In this document: positions 1 to 9,700 of the stretch, piece after piece
Numbering within the stretch: position 1 is the stretch's first letter
Layout of the letters: each line of letters starts with the position of its first letter
NCBI RefSeq assembly: GCF_900105685.1
Contig: NZ_LT629781.1
Coordinates: 3,038,001 to 3,102,000 of the forward strand
Source: Verrucomicrobium sp. GAS474
GTDB lineage: Bacteria; Verrucomicrobiota; Verrucomicrobiia; Methylacidiphilales; GAS474
Direction of reading: 5' to 3'
DNA: 64,000 nt
Translations under genes and position numbers: made by a program
The notes under the pieces: model-generated
What the model saw: only the letters and a program-made list of their open reading frames with translations
Told to the model about the DNA's origin: nothing
Database searches by the model: none

Positions 1-1179
1 GTCTCCCTCAGCGTCGCCCTCTCCCTCCCCTTCATGCTCCGCCTCGGGGGTTCGAGGGAACGTCCCTCCCAGCTTCTCTCCGGGCAGCTTACCGCCGCCT
101 GCCTCTTTGCCGTCTCGCTGAACGGCGGCACCCACAGCACCGCCCTCGTCCCCTGCCTCGCCAGCATCCCCCTCTATCTCCTCCTCCTCTGCCCCGACTG
201 GGTCGCCGATCTCTGGAGCGCCTGCTGCGGCCTCGGCCTCCTCCTCTTCGGCCTCTTCGCCCTCCTCCATCCCCAGCTCCCGCCCCTCCAGCTCGCCTGG
301 ATCGAAAGGGCCAGCGGTTCCCTCTACCTCAGCGGGATCCTTCTCTTCTCCCTCGTCGGCATCCTCTTCGAGATGCGCCGCCGGAAGGCCGTCGCCGAGA
401 TGCAGCAGGCTCTCGCCGCCCTCCATGCCGCCCACAGCCAGCTCATCCGCCTCAACAGGGAAAAGGACGAATTCCTCAGCATCGTCACCCACGACCTGAA
501 GAGTCCCCTCACCACCATCACCGGCTACACCGAGATCATCCTGGAAGAGATCGAGACCCACCCCGAGATCGCCCGGGAATGGTGCGGCCAGATCCTCGTT
601 TCCTCGAAGCAGATGATGAACCTCATCACCAACCTGCTGAACACCCACTCGATCGAGTCGGGCCATGCCGACTTCCGCCTGGAGGAGGCCGACCTCCGCG
701 AGATCGCGAACCGCGCCGTCGATTGCCACGCCCTGAGCGCACGGAGAAAGAACCTCGAACTGATCCGGGAAATCCCCCTCCTGCCCGCCCGCGTCCACAC
801 CGACCCGCAGGCCGCCCATCACATCCTCGACAACCTCATCTCCAACGCCGTGAAGTACTCCCCGAAGGAGGCGTCGCCGATCCGCATCCGCGTCCGGGAG
901 GAAGACGAGTGGTGCCTGACCGAAGTCTGCGATTCCGGCCCCGGCATCAGCCGGGAAGACCAGGCGCGGCTCTTCCAGAAATACACCCGCCTCTCCGCCC
1001 GGCCGACCAGCGGCGAATCGTCGACCGGGCTCGGCCTCTCCATCGCGAAGCGGATGACCGAAAAAATGGGGGGCACCCTCACCTTCGTGAGCACCCCCGG
1101 AGGCGGCTCGACCTTCACCCTCCGGCTCCCGAAAAAGGGATCCGAAGCCGCACGGAACGGAAACGGAATCGCCGTCTGA
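1..1179 (+). CDS. Membrane sensor histidine kinase (5' truncated by window edge)
   Basis: The frame is open from base 1, and the first Met codon (34) lies inside a hydrophobic stretch, so the true start is probably upstream of the window. The first ~115 residues are hydrophobic with several likely membrane helices. A short coiled coil follows, then a HisKA domain whose phospho-accepting His is in THDLKSP (codon 490-492). The HATPase domain has N box NAVKYSP, G1 DSGPGIS and G2 GLGLSIAKRM. The family autophosphorylates and passes the phosphate to a response regulator. No cognate regulator is adjacent, and the signal is unknown. Confidence 0.88.
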   Translation, partial: VSLSVALSLPFMLRLGGSRERPSQLLSGQLTAACLFAVSLNGGTHSTALVPCLASIPLYLLLLCPDWVADLWSACCGLGLLLFGLFALLHPQLPPLQLAWIERASGSLYLSGILLFSLVGILFEMRRRKAVAEMQQALAALHAAHSQLIRLNREKDEFLSIVTHDLKSPLTTITGYTEIILEEIETHPEIAREWCGQILVSSKQMMNLITNLLNTHSIESGHADFRLEEADLREIANRAVDCHALSARRKNLELIREIPLLPARVHTDPQAAHHILDNLISNAVKYSPKEASPIRIRVREEDEWCLTEVCDSGPGISREDQARLFQKYTRLSARPTSGESSTGLGLSIAKRMTEKMGGTLTFVSTPGGGSTFTLRLPKKGSEAARNGNGIAV

Positions 1180-1226
1180 CGGATTAAAAAAGGGGGGGAA
1201 GCAGGGCCGGAAACGGGAAGGAAGGC

Positions 1227-1253
1227 TCGGGGGAACAGGGAAAAATCCCCCGA
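1227..1253 (-). terminator. Hairpin just 3' of tRNA-Leu, possible terminator or processing stem
   Basis: A perfect 8-bp inverted repeat (TCGGGGGA / TCCCCCGA) with an 11-nt loop lies immediately downstream of the tRNA on its strand. No U-run follows it directly, although a T-rich tract lies ~35 bases further on, so intrinsic termination is uncertain. Confidence 0.3.
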
Positions 1254-1256
1254 AAA

Positions 1257-1342
1257 TGGTGCCGGCGGTCGGACTCGAACCGACACTTACTTGCGTAAAA
1301 CAGATTTTGAGTCTGTCGCGTCTGCCATTTCGCCACGCCGGC
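1257..1342 (-). tRNA. tRNA-Leu (anticodon CAA)
   Basis: Read on the minus strand, a 7-bp acceptor stem (GCCGGCG / CGCCGGC) is followed by a D arm, an anticodon stem ACAGA/TCTGT around loop CTCAAAA (anticodon CAA, reads UUG), a long class II variable arm, a T arm with GGTTCGAGTCC, discriminator A and encoded CCA. The long variable arm and the CAA anticodon identify it as leucine. Length is 86 nt including CCA. Confidence 0.96.
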
Positions 1343-1448
1343 AAAGGAGAGGGAAGGGCGACTGTATCGGTATGCTTCCCTCTTTCGAGGAAAAAATTGC
1401 TTTTATGAGAAACTAGACTATTAGTTAAACAAAGAGTCGATCCAATAC

Positions 1449-1462
1449 AATCCATGTGGATT
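1449..1462. promoter_or_regulatory. Perfect palindrome upstream of RHH-like gene, candidate operator
   Basis: AATCCA-TG-TGGATT is a perfect 6-bp inverted repeat with a 2-bp centre, 53 bases before the next start codon. It lies in an AT-rich stretch (1380-1500) that contrasts with the GC-rich surroundings. Ribbon-helix-helix proteins commonly bind such short palindromes in their own promoters, so autoregulation is a reasonable guess. Confidence 0.35.
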
Positions 1463-1514
1463 CATATTATTTGACTTTTAAAACCTCCCACGTGAACCTT
1501 TAGTTCCTTAACTG

Positions 1515-1844
1515 ATGAAGAAAGAAAAAGCAGGATTCTGGTGTCCCGGAGATGTCGATGACGGCATCCGCACGCTGGTCGAACAGGGCTCCTATCAAGA
1601 TCGTTCCAAGGCGATTGTCGGACTGCTCCGCAAATCGCTCGACGAAAAGAAGAACCTCCCCCGCGACCTTCAAAAGCGGGTCGACGCCCTCGCCTCCTAC
1701 CTTCAGCGTGATGCTGATGTGATTGTTCGTCAATGTGTTGAGGGCATTCTCGAAATGATCGACTCCGGCGAGCCGATGACCCCGCTCATCGTCGAGGAAG
1801 TCCGCCTCCGTCAGGAACGGACCCAAAAACCCGCCAATCGGTAG
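1515..1844 (+). CDS. Small protein with possible ribbon-helix-helix N-terminus, function unknown
   Basis: This 109-residue soluble protein has residues ~8-43 (FWCPGDVDDGIRTLVEQG, then a basic helix ending LLRKSL) that read like a strand-helix-helix RHH DNA-binding unit. The remainder is predicted helical. No membrane segment or enzyme motif is seen. The gene stands alone between the tRNA and an intrinsic terminator, with an AT-rich promoter region and a palindrome upstream. A DNA-binding regulator or an orphan antitoxin are both possible. No toxin-like gene overlaps it. Confidence 0.6.
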   Translation: MKKEKAGFWCPGDVDDGIRTLVEQGSYQDRSKAIVGLLRKSLDEKKNLPRDLQKRVDALASYLQRDADVIVRQCVEGILEMIDSGEPMTPLIVEEVRLRQERTQKPANR

Positions 1845-1893
1845 AATAAATCACACGGGTAACTTTCGCTCCGATTTTTCCCCGATTTCAAGA

Positions 1894-1929
1894 AGGCCGT
1901 CTTGGGCATCCGACCAAGTCGGCCTTTTT
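1894..1929 (+). terminator. Rho-independent terminator
   Basis: Inverted repeat AGGCCG..CTTGG / CCAAG.CGGCCT with a short loop is followed by TTTTT. It is placed 50 bases after the stop of the 109-residue gene and before the next gene. Confidence 0.8.
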
Positions 1930-1979
1930 GTTTATTTTCTTCCTTTTGTTTCGATCCGCTTTGCTAACGTTTGTTCCCT

Positions 1980-2414
1980 ATGCCGCTCCCCTCGCTTGAC
2001 CAAGGACTCCTTCCCGAAGGATGCCACGAGTGTCACGTCGAGGAGGTGGAGGGCCTTTTTTGCGAAGGCGCGGTGCGGCAGGAGCTTTGGTCCGGTTTCG
2101 TCCGTTTTGCCGAATACCTCCGGGTCGCCACGTCGTTCCGCCACGTCTACCTCGACGGCCGCTTCATCAGCGCCGAGACCTGGCCCGAGACGATCGACGT
2201 CGGGATCGAGCTCCCCGAGTCGCGCCGCTACCCCTCCGACCTCCTCGTCATCGACTTCAAGTCCCGCTACGGCGTGAACCTGATCCTCTTCGCCCCCCAT
2301 CGCCCCCTGGGAGAGAACTTCCACCACGCCTTCCAGATCCCCGACTACGGCTTCGCGCAGGAGCGGAGCCTCCCGCCCCACTCCCGCAAGGGGTACCTGA
2401 GGGTCCTCCTGTGA
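1980..2414 (+). CDS. Conserved protein of unknown function, resembles DUF6932 (nucleotidyltransferase-like)
   Basis: The 144-residue protein starts at ATG 1980; a TTG nine bases upstream is less likely. It has a YLDGRFISA segment followed by an acidic DVGIEL segment. This resembles the GSF-x(8-14)-D-x-D layout of nucleotidyltransferase-like DUF6932 proteins, which fits the family from memory and was not tested. There is no signal peptide. Its stop overlaps the next start as GTGA, so the two are translationally coupled. The role is unknown; a two-gene defence or toxin-type unit is one possibility. Confidence 0.6.
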   Translation: MPLPSLDQGLLPEGCHECHVEEVEGLFCEGAVRQELWSGFVRFAEYLRVATSFRHVYLDGRFISAETWPETIDVGIELPESRRYPSDLLVIDFKSRYGVNLILFAPHRPLGENFHHAFQIPDYGFAQERSLPPHSRKGYLRVLL

Positions 2415-3445
2415 GCGGGATTCCCGATGCCGACCGCTGGTCGGAGACCCTCCTTCGCAAGGCCCGCTCGATCCACTCGGAGATCGGGGCGCTCCAGAAT
2501 TACGCCGCCCAGGGCGGGGACAACGGCGCGGCCCTCTCTCCCGAGGCGGCCGTCGGGCTCTTCCGGGGCCATTACGCCCTCCTCGACGATCTCTATCTCA
2601 ATCAACTTCCCTACGCCCTCGCCGCCGAGGGGGCCGACTTCTTCCTCGGCTACCGGGGCTTGGCGACGGTCCGGGAACGGGCCGGGCTGGGACAGATGTC
2701 CCGCCTCTTTGGCACTCTCCGCACCCAGATCGGCGGCCTCGCCCGGTCGGTCGCCCAGGCCGATCCGGGCGAGTTTCCGTCCCGGGCCGCAACCGAGGAC
2801 GAGAGCGAAGAGAGCCAGGATGAGCTCGATCTCCAGGTCGGCTGCTGTCTCCCCGGCCTCTGCGTCGGCTTCACCTCCCCGGAGGGCGAGGCGGGCGAGG
2901 TCTGGACCGAGACCTTCGGCCATCTCGGCTTCGCCGCCCGCAGCCTCACCGCCCAGGGGGAGGCCGACGCCAATCTCACCCTGGCTCAAGGGATCGCCGA
3001 TCCCCTGGTCCGCGACGCGGCCCTCGGCGCCCTGCGGAAGCTCTTCCCCCATCGCGACAAAGGAATCGAGGCGATCGAACTGCGCGGGCGGCTCTTCGAG
3101 TCGGCCTCGTCGCCCGCGCCCGTCCTCATCGACCGCGCCGCATGGCAGAAGGCCGGGGAGCTCCTCAGCCGTCCGCTCCAGGGCGAGGTCCCCTCCTCCC
3201 CCACCCTCTTCACCGGCCGCCTCCTCCAGATCGATTACGAGCTCCGTCGCTTCGAGCTTCGAGAGGTCGAAGGCTTTTCCGATGCAAAGCGAGTCGTCCG
3301 CTGCGCCTATCCTCCCGCCCTCGATACCCGGTGCGAGGAGGCCGCCAAAAAGCGGATCGAAGTTCGCGGACGGGCCGCATTCGCCCGGGGAGGGAAGACT
3401 CCCCGGCTCGTCGAGGTCGAGGAAATCCGGATTCTCCCAGAGTAA
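2411..3445 (+). CDS. Hypothetical protein, partner of the preceding gene
   Basis: GTG 2411 overlaps the TGA of the upstream gene by three bases. The frame is open further upstream, but that part is antisense-like coding shadow. The 344-residue product has helical residues ~1-110, an acidic linker with a run of Glu/Asp/Ser near 120-135, and a C-terminal ~100 residues rich in beta strands (LFTGRLLQIDYELRRFELRE). No known catalytic motif or membrane segment is evident. Coupling suggests it works with the DUF6932-like protein. Confidence 0.6.
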   Translation: MSGIPDADRWSETLLRKARSIHSEIGALQNYAAQGGDNGAALSPEAAVGLFRGHYALLDDLYLNQLPYALAAEGADFFLGYRGLATVRERAGLGQMSRLFGTLRTQIGGLARSVAQADPGEFPSRAATEDESEESQDELDLQVGCCLPGLCVGFTSPEGEAGEVWTETFGHLGFAARSLTAQGEADANLTLAQGIADPLVRDAALGALRKLFPHRDKGIEAIELRGRLFESASSPAPVLIDRAAWQKAGELLSRPLQGEVPSSPTLFTGRLLQIDYELRRFELREVEGFSDAKRVVRCAYPPALDTRCEEAAKKRIEVRGRAAFARGGKTPRLVEVEEIRILPE

Positions 3446-3547
3446 CCCTCCCGGGGATCGCCCCGAAATCACTTTTCAGGAACTTTCGATTGGATTTGGG
3501 CGTCAGACTGCCAAATTCCTTTCCTCTCTTAGCTATTGTCCTCCTGA

Positions 3548-6500
3548 ATGACTTTATCCGATCTCTCCATCCGCCGCCCCGTCTTTGCCTGGATGCTCAT
3601 GGCGGGGCTCATCGTGTTCGGGGCCATCGGCCTCAGCCGCCTCGGCATCAGCGAACAGCCTGACGTCGACTTCCCCGTCCTCACCGTCAACGTCGCCTGG
3701 ACCGGCGCCGCGCCGACGGTCATGGAGACCGCCATCGTCGACCCGCTCGAGTCGACCCTCATCTCGACCGAGGGGATCCGGACCATGTCGTCGAACATCC
3801 AGCTGGGGCAGGCCTCGATCACCCTCGAATTCGACCTGAGCCGGAACATCGACTCGGCGCTGACCGAGGTCCAGTCGAAGATCAGCTCGGTCCGCCTCCC
3901 CATCGGCGCGCAGCAGGCGACGATCGACAAGACCAATCCCGAGGACGAGCCGATCGTGATCCTCGCCGTCTCGGGCGGCCCCGACCGGAGCCTCCACGCC
4001 CTCACCGCCTACATCGAGGAGACGCTGGCCGACAAGTTCAAGACCCTTCCCGGCGTCGGCCAGGTCGTCCTCGGCGGCTACGACGCCCGCAACCTCCGCC
4101 TCTGGGTCGACAACGAGAAGCTGAAGGCCTACGAGCTCACCATCCTCGACGTCCAGACCGCGCTGACGAACGAGCACCTGGAGACCGCCGCCGGCTACCT
4201 CGAGAACAACCGGCGGCAGATGAACATCCGGATGATGGGCGAAGGGATGACCGCCGACGAGGTCGGCGCGATCCGCATCCGCGCCCGGGGCGGCGAGACG
4301 ATCTACAACTCCGACCTCCGCATCCGGGACGTCGCCCGGGTCGAGGACGGCCTCGACGACATCCGCCACCTGGGCCTCGCCAAGGGCAAGGAGAGCCTCG
4401 CCATCGCCATCAAGAAGCAGCGCGGGGCGAACGCCGTCGCCGTCGGCGACGCCGTGAAGGCCCGCCTCGTCGAGATCGCCCCCGGCCTCCCCTCGGACAT
4501 CCACATCGAGCCGGTCTTCGACACCACCCACTTCATCCGGGACGCCATCCACGAGACCCTCTTCACCCTCGTCCTCTCGGGCCTCGTCACCGGCCTCGTC
4601 TGCTACCTCTTCCTCGGCTCGTGGACCTCGACGCTCAACGTCCTCCTCTCGATCCCGACCTCGGTGATGGGGACCTTCGTCGTCATCTACTTCCTCGGCT
4701 TCACGCTGAACTTCTTCACCCTCCTCGGCCTCTCCCTCGCCATCGGCATCATCGTCGACGACTCGATCATGGTGCTGGAGAACATCGTCCGCCATGCCGA
4801 GCAGGGGAAGGACCGCGTCACCGCCTCGCGGGACGGGGCGCGGGAGATCACCTTTGCCGCCGTCGCCGCCACGGCCGCCGTCAGCGCCATCTTCCTTCCC
4901 GTCGCCTTCATGTCGGGGATCATCGGGAAGTTCTTCTTCCAGTTCGGCGTCACCATCTCCGCCGCCGTCCTCCTCTCCCTCATCGAGGCGATCACGATCA
5001 CCCCGATGCGGTGCTCCCGCTTCCTCACCGTCGGGAAGAGCACCAGCCGGATGGTCCGCTACGTCGACGACCTCTTCCACCGCTCCGCCGTGACCTACCG
5101 GAAATACCTCGGCCTCGCCCTCGACCGCCGCTGGCTCGTCATCGCGGCCTCGGTCGGCGTCCTCCTCCTCTCGCTGATCCCGGCCTATCTCCTGCGGAAG
5201 GAATTCACCCCCCCGCAGGACCAGTCGGCCTTCCTCATCCACGTCGAGACCCCGATCGGCTCCTCGATCGAATACACCTCGCAGAAGCTCACCGAGGCCG
5301 AGAAGATCCTCGAATCCCATGCCGAGATCGCCCACTACTTCGCCGTCGTGGGCGGCTTCAGCCTCACCGGCGGGGCGAACGAGGGCGACCTCTCGGAGAA
5401 CCAGATCAACGTGGCGACGATCTACGTCACCCTCGTCCCGAAGGGAAGCCGATCCCTCGGCCAGTTCGAGGTCATGAACAAGCTCCGCCAGGAACTCGGC
5501 ACTATCACCGACCTCAAGGCGGTGCCGCAGGACCTCGCCTCCCGCAGCTTCACCTCCGGCCGGGGCTTCCCCATCGAGATGAACATCCGGGGCGACGACT
5601 ACGCCGTCCTCGAATCGCTCTCGAACTCGATCATCGCCCGCCTGCAGGCCTCGGGCGAGATGGCCGACTTCAACACCGACCTCCGCAACGGGATGAACGA
5701 GATCCGCCTTTATCCGGACCGCCAGGAGGCGGCCAAGAGCGGCGTCACCGTCGCCACCATCGTGAACACCGTCTCCGCCGCCATCGGCGGGGTGGCCCAG
5801 GGCCAGTTCACCAACGGCGACCGCCGCTACGACGTCCGCCTCCGGCTGGAGGGGACCCAGCGGGCGAACTCCGACGACCTCCTGAAGCTCCAGGTCCGCA
5901 CCTCCGGCAACGAGCTGATCCCGATCACCCGGGTCGTCCGCCTCGAAGATGTCCGCACTTACCAGACCCTCACCCGCGAGATGCGGGAACGTTCCGTCAC
6001 GATCTACGCGAACGTCACCGACAAGACCTCCCAGTCCCGCGCCATGCAGACGGCCCAGCGCGTCGCCTGGGAGGAGATCGCGAAGCTTCCCAAAGACGGG
6101 AAAAACTACCGCCTCTTCTTCGGCGGCGGGGCCGAGACCTTCCAGGAAACCTTCTCCAGCCTCACCTTCGCCTTGTGGCTCGGCATCATCGTCGCCTACA
6201 TGATCCTCGCGGCCCAGTTCAACAGCTTCATCCACCCCCTCGCCGTCCTCCTCGCCCTTCCCTTCAGCCTCAGCGGGGCCTTCATCGCCCTCTACGTCAC
6301 CGGCCAGTCCCTGAACATGTACAGCATGATCGGCCTCGTCCTCCTCATGGGCATCGTGAAGAAGAACTCGATCCTCCTCGTCGAGTTCTCGAACCGGAAA
6401 CGCTTCGTCGAGGGCCTTCCCCTGCGCGAGGCGATCCTCGAGGCGGGGCCGGTCCGTCTCCGCCCGATCCTCATGACCTCCCTGGCTACCCTCGCCGCCG

Positions 6501-6667
6501 CCCTCCCCCCCGCCCTCGCCATCGGGCCGGGCGCCGAGAGCCGGATCCCGCTCGCCGTCACCGTCATCGGCGGCGTCATCGTCTCGACTTCCCTCACCCT
6601 CTTCGTCGTCCCCTGCGCCTACAGCCTCATGGCGTCGCTGGAGGGGAAGGACAAGGACGTCGAGTAG
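3548..6667 (+). CDS. RND-family efflux permease (AcrB/MdtB-like), copy 1
   Basis: The 1039 residues match the usual RND pump length. It begins MTLSDLSIRRPVFAWM, typical of HAE1-type pumps, with twelve predicted membrane helices and two large periplasmic loops. The proton-relay Asp pair lies in IVDDSIMVLEN (residues 404-405) and the TM10 Lys pair in GIVKKNSILLVEF (938-939), so it should be proton-driven. Such pumps export drugs, bile-like compounds or lipids through a membrane-fusion protein and an outer-membrane channel. Neither is encoded nearby. The second copy starts 42 bases downstream, so the two may form a heteromeric pump like MdtBC. Confidence 0.95.
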   Translation: MTLSDLSIRRPVFAWMLMAGLIVFGAIGLSRLGISEQPDVDFPVLTVNVAWTGAAPTVMETAIVDPLESTLISTEGIRTMSSNIQLGQASITLEFDLSRNIDSALTEVQSKISSVRLPIGAQQATIDKTNPEDEPIVILAVSGGPDRSLHALTAYIEETLADKFKTLPGVGQVVLGGYDARNLRLWVDNEKLKAYELTILDVQTALTNEHLETAAGYLENNRRQMNIRMMGEGMTADEVGAIRIRARGGETIYNSDLRIRDVARVEDGLDDIRHLGLAKGKESLAIAIKKQRGANAVAVGDAVKARLVEIAPGLPSDIHIEPVFDTTHFIRDAIHETLFTLVLSGLVTGLVCYLFLGSWTSTLNVLLSIPTSVMGTFVVIYFLGFTLNFFTLLGLSLAIGIIVDDSIMVLENIVRHAEQGKDRVTASRDGAREITFAAVAATAAVSAIFLPVAFMSGIIGKFFFQFGVTISAAVLLSLIEAITITPMRCSRFLTVGKSTSRMVRYVDDLFHRSAVTYRKYLGLALDRRWLVIAASVGVLLLSLIPAYLLRKEFTPPQDQSAFLIHVETPIGSSIEYTSQKLTEAEKILESHAEIAHYFAVVGGFSLTGGANEGDLSENQINVATIYVTLVPKGSRSLGQFEVMNKLRQELGTITDLKAVPQDLASRSFTSGRGFPIEMNIRGDDYAVLESLSNSIIARLQASGEMADFNTDLRNGMNEIRLYPDRQEAAKSGVTVATIVNTVSAAIGGVAQGQFTNGDRRYDVRLRLEGTQRANSDDLLKLQVRTSGNELIPITRVVRLEDVRTYQTLTREMRERSVTIYANVTDKTSQSRAMQTAQRVAWEEIAKLPKDGKNYRLFFGGGAETFQETFSSLTFALWLGIIVAYMILAAQFNSFIHPLAVLLALPFSLSGAFIALYVTGQSLNMYSMIGLVLLMGIVKKNSILLVEFSNRKRFVEGLPLREAILEAGPVRLRPILMTSLATLAAALPPALAIGPGAESRIPLAVTVIGGVIVSTSLTLFVVPCAYSLMASLEGKDKDVE

Positions 6668-6709
6668 ACATCCGATCGCTCTCGCAATAGCTCCGGTTCG
6701 AGTCTGGCC

Positions 6710-9700
6710 ATGACCCTCTCCGATCTCTCCATCCGCCGTCCGGTCTTCGCCTGGATGATCTTCGCCGCGTGCGTCGTCTTCGGGAGCATCGGGTTCTCCC
6801 GCCTCGGCGTCAGCCTCCTGCCCGACATCACCGCCCCCATCGTCACCGTCAGCGTCTCGTGGGCCGGGGCCTCCCCGCAGGTCATCGAGACCGGGGCCAT
6901 CGACCCCCTCGAGCAGGCGATCATGGAAGTCCAGGGGGTGAAAAGCCTCGAATCGACCTGCTACCAGGGCTCCGGCCGCATCAAGATCGAGTTCAACCTC
7001 GACCGCAACATCGATGCCGCCCTCCAGGAGGTGAACGCGAAGATCCGCTCCGTCACCCTGCCGACCGACGTCGATCCGCCGACGATCTACAAGATGAACC
7101 AGGATGCCAATCCGATCATCTGGCTCGGCCTCACCTCGAACGGCACCTTCCACGACCTCATCGAGTACGCCGACCTCCACCTCACCGACAAATTCTCCGT
7201 CGTCCCCGGCGTCGGAAACATCATCCTCGGCGGGTGGTCGAGCCGGACGATGCGCGTCTGGATCGACAACGAGAAGCTCCGCAAATACGAGCTGACCGTC
7301 GTCGACGTCCGCAACGCCCTCCAGAACGACTACCAGGAGACCGCCGCCGGCTACCTGGAGGACCCGAAGAAGGAATCGAACCTCCGCATGATGGGCGAGG
7401 CCGACTCGGCCAAGGAGATCGGCGACCTCCTCCTCGGCAACCGCGCCGGGGCCCAGATCACCGACTCCCAGATCCACCTCCGGGACGTCGCCTACATCGA
7501 GGACGGCCTGGCCGACCTCCGCAACTTCTCCCGCTCCAACGGCAAGATCAGCCTCGGCCTCGGGGTCCAGAAACTCCGCGGCTACAACGAAGTCGAGGTC
7601 GCCGACCAGGTCAAGGCCCTCGTCGACAAGATCAACCCGACCCTGCCTCCCGGGATGAGCATCGTCGTGAACTTCGACACCACGAAGTTCACCCGGGACT
7701 CGATCCACGAGACCGAGATGACCCTCGTCCTCTCCGCCATCGTCACCGGCCTCGTCTGCTGGGCCTTCCTCGGCTCGTGGACGTCGACCCTCAACGTCCT
7801 CATCTCGATCCCCACGTCGATCATCGGCACCTTCCTCTGCCTCTACGCCTTCCATTTCACCCTCAATTTCTTCACCCTCCTCGGCCTCTCCCTCGCCGTC
7901 GGCATCGTCGTCGACGACGCCATCATGGTGCTGGAGAACATCTCCCGCCACTACGACATGGGGAAGACCCGCCGCCAGGCCTCCCTCGACGGGGCGCGGG
8001 AGATCACCTTCGCCGCCGTCGCCGCCAGCCTCTCCGTCGTCGCCATCTTCCTCCCCGCCCTCTTCGTGAGCGGGCCGATCGGCACCTTCTTCTTCCAGCT
8101 CGGCATCACGATCTCCTGCGCGGTCCTCCTCTCCCTCCTGGAGTCGATCACCCTCACCCCGATGCGGTGCTCCCGCTTCATGCGGAAGAAGGAGGCGGAG
8201 AACGCCTTCACGCGGCGCGTCGACGCGCTCTTCTCCCGCCTCGCCGGGCATTACCGGAAGACCCTCGAATGGTGCCTCCGGCATCCGTGGAAGGTCGTCC
8301 TCATCTCCCTCGGCCTCTTCGCCCTCTCCCTCTTCATCTTCCCGCAGCTGAAGAAGGAGATGTCCCCGCCGCAGGACTCCGGCACCGTCCTGATGCGCGT
8401 CCGGGGCCGGCCCGACGCCTCGCTCGAATACACCGCCCGCTCCGTCGCCCAGCTCGAGGACTTCCTCAACGCCCAGCCGGAGGTCCTCCACACCTCGTCG
8501 AACATCGGCGGGGCCAACGACGTCTCGACCACCCAGATCTTCATCACACTCGTCGACCGGAAGAAGCGGGACAAGCAGCAGGCGATCGTCGAGCGGTGGC
8601 GCGACAAGTTCAAGACGATGAAGGGGATGCGGATCCAGATCATCGACGTCGCGCAGGGGGCCTTCAGCAGCCGCCGGGGGACGAACATCGAAATCAGCAT
8701 CCAGGGGCCGGAATACACGGTCATGCGGGACAAATCGGAGGAGATCATCAAGCGGATGGAGGCGACGAAGGAGTTCTCCGACATGGATACCGACTACATC
8801 GAGGGAGCCCGCGAATACCGCATCTACCCCGACCGCGAGGCGGCGGCCCGGCGGGGCGTGAGCGTCCAGGCGATCTCCCAGACCGTGAACGCCGCCGCGG
8901 CCAGCATCCGGCAGGGCTACTTCACCAACGGCGACCGCCGCTACGACATCCGGCTGAAGTTCCTCCCCGAACAGCTCAAGGCCCCGTCCGACCTGAAGAA
9001 CCTCCAGATCCGGACCGACAACGGGGAACTGATCCCCCTCAGCGAGGTCACGACGGCCAAGGAGGAAAAGACGAGCCTCACCATCACCCGGAACAACCGC
9101 CAGCGGGCCATCACCCTCTACGCAAACAACACGCCGAGCACCGCCCAGGACAAGGCGATCAACGACGCCCTGAAGATCTGCCGGGAAATCCTCCCCGACG
9201 GCTACAGCGCCTATCCGACGGGGGCCTCCCAGACGCAGAAGGAATCGCTCGGCGCCCTGCCCGGGATGCTCTGCCTCGGCCTCCTCGTCGCCTACATGAT
9301 CCTGGCCGTCCAGTTCAACAGCTTCGTCCACCCGATCACCGTCTTCCTCGCCCTCCCCTTCACCTTCACCGGGGCGTTCCTCTCCCTCTATCTCAGCCAC
9401 AATTCCTTCAACATCTACAGCGGCATCGGCATCCTCCTCCTGATGGGGATCGCCAAGAAGAACTCGATCCTCCTCGTCGAGTTCTTCAACAAGCAGCGCC
9501 AGGAATACGGGCTGGCCCTCCACGAGGCCGTCCTCACGGGGGCGCCGATCCGGCTCCGTCCGATCCTGATGACCTCGGCGGCGACGATCGCCGCCGCCTT
9601 CCCCGCCGCGCTCGGCCTCGGGCCGGGGGCCGAGGTGCGGATCCCGCTCGCCATCGTCGTCATCGGGGGGGTCGCGGTCTCGACGGCGTTCTCCCTGCTC

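Noticed and set aside
1380-1500. Sigma-70 promoter for the RHH-like gene (TTGCTT, TATTAT, TTGACT elements)
   Set aside because: No pair has acceptable spacing and sequence together, so no promoter was called.
2021-2410. N-terminal extension of the gene starting at GTG 2411
   Set aside because: The extra ~130 codons are Arg/Pro-rich and overlap the DUF6932-like gene in another frame. The GTGA junction is a normal coupled start.
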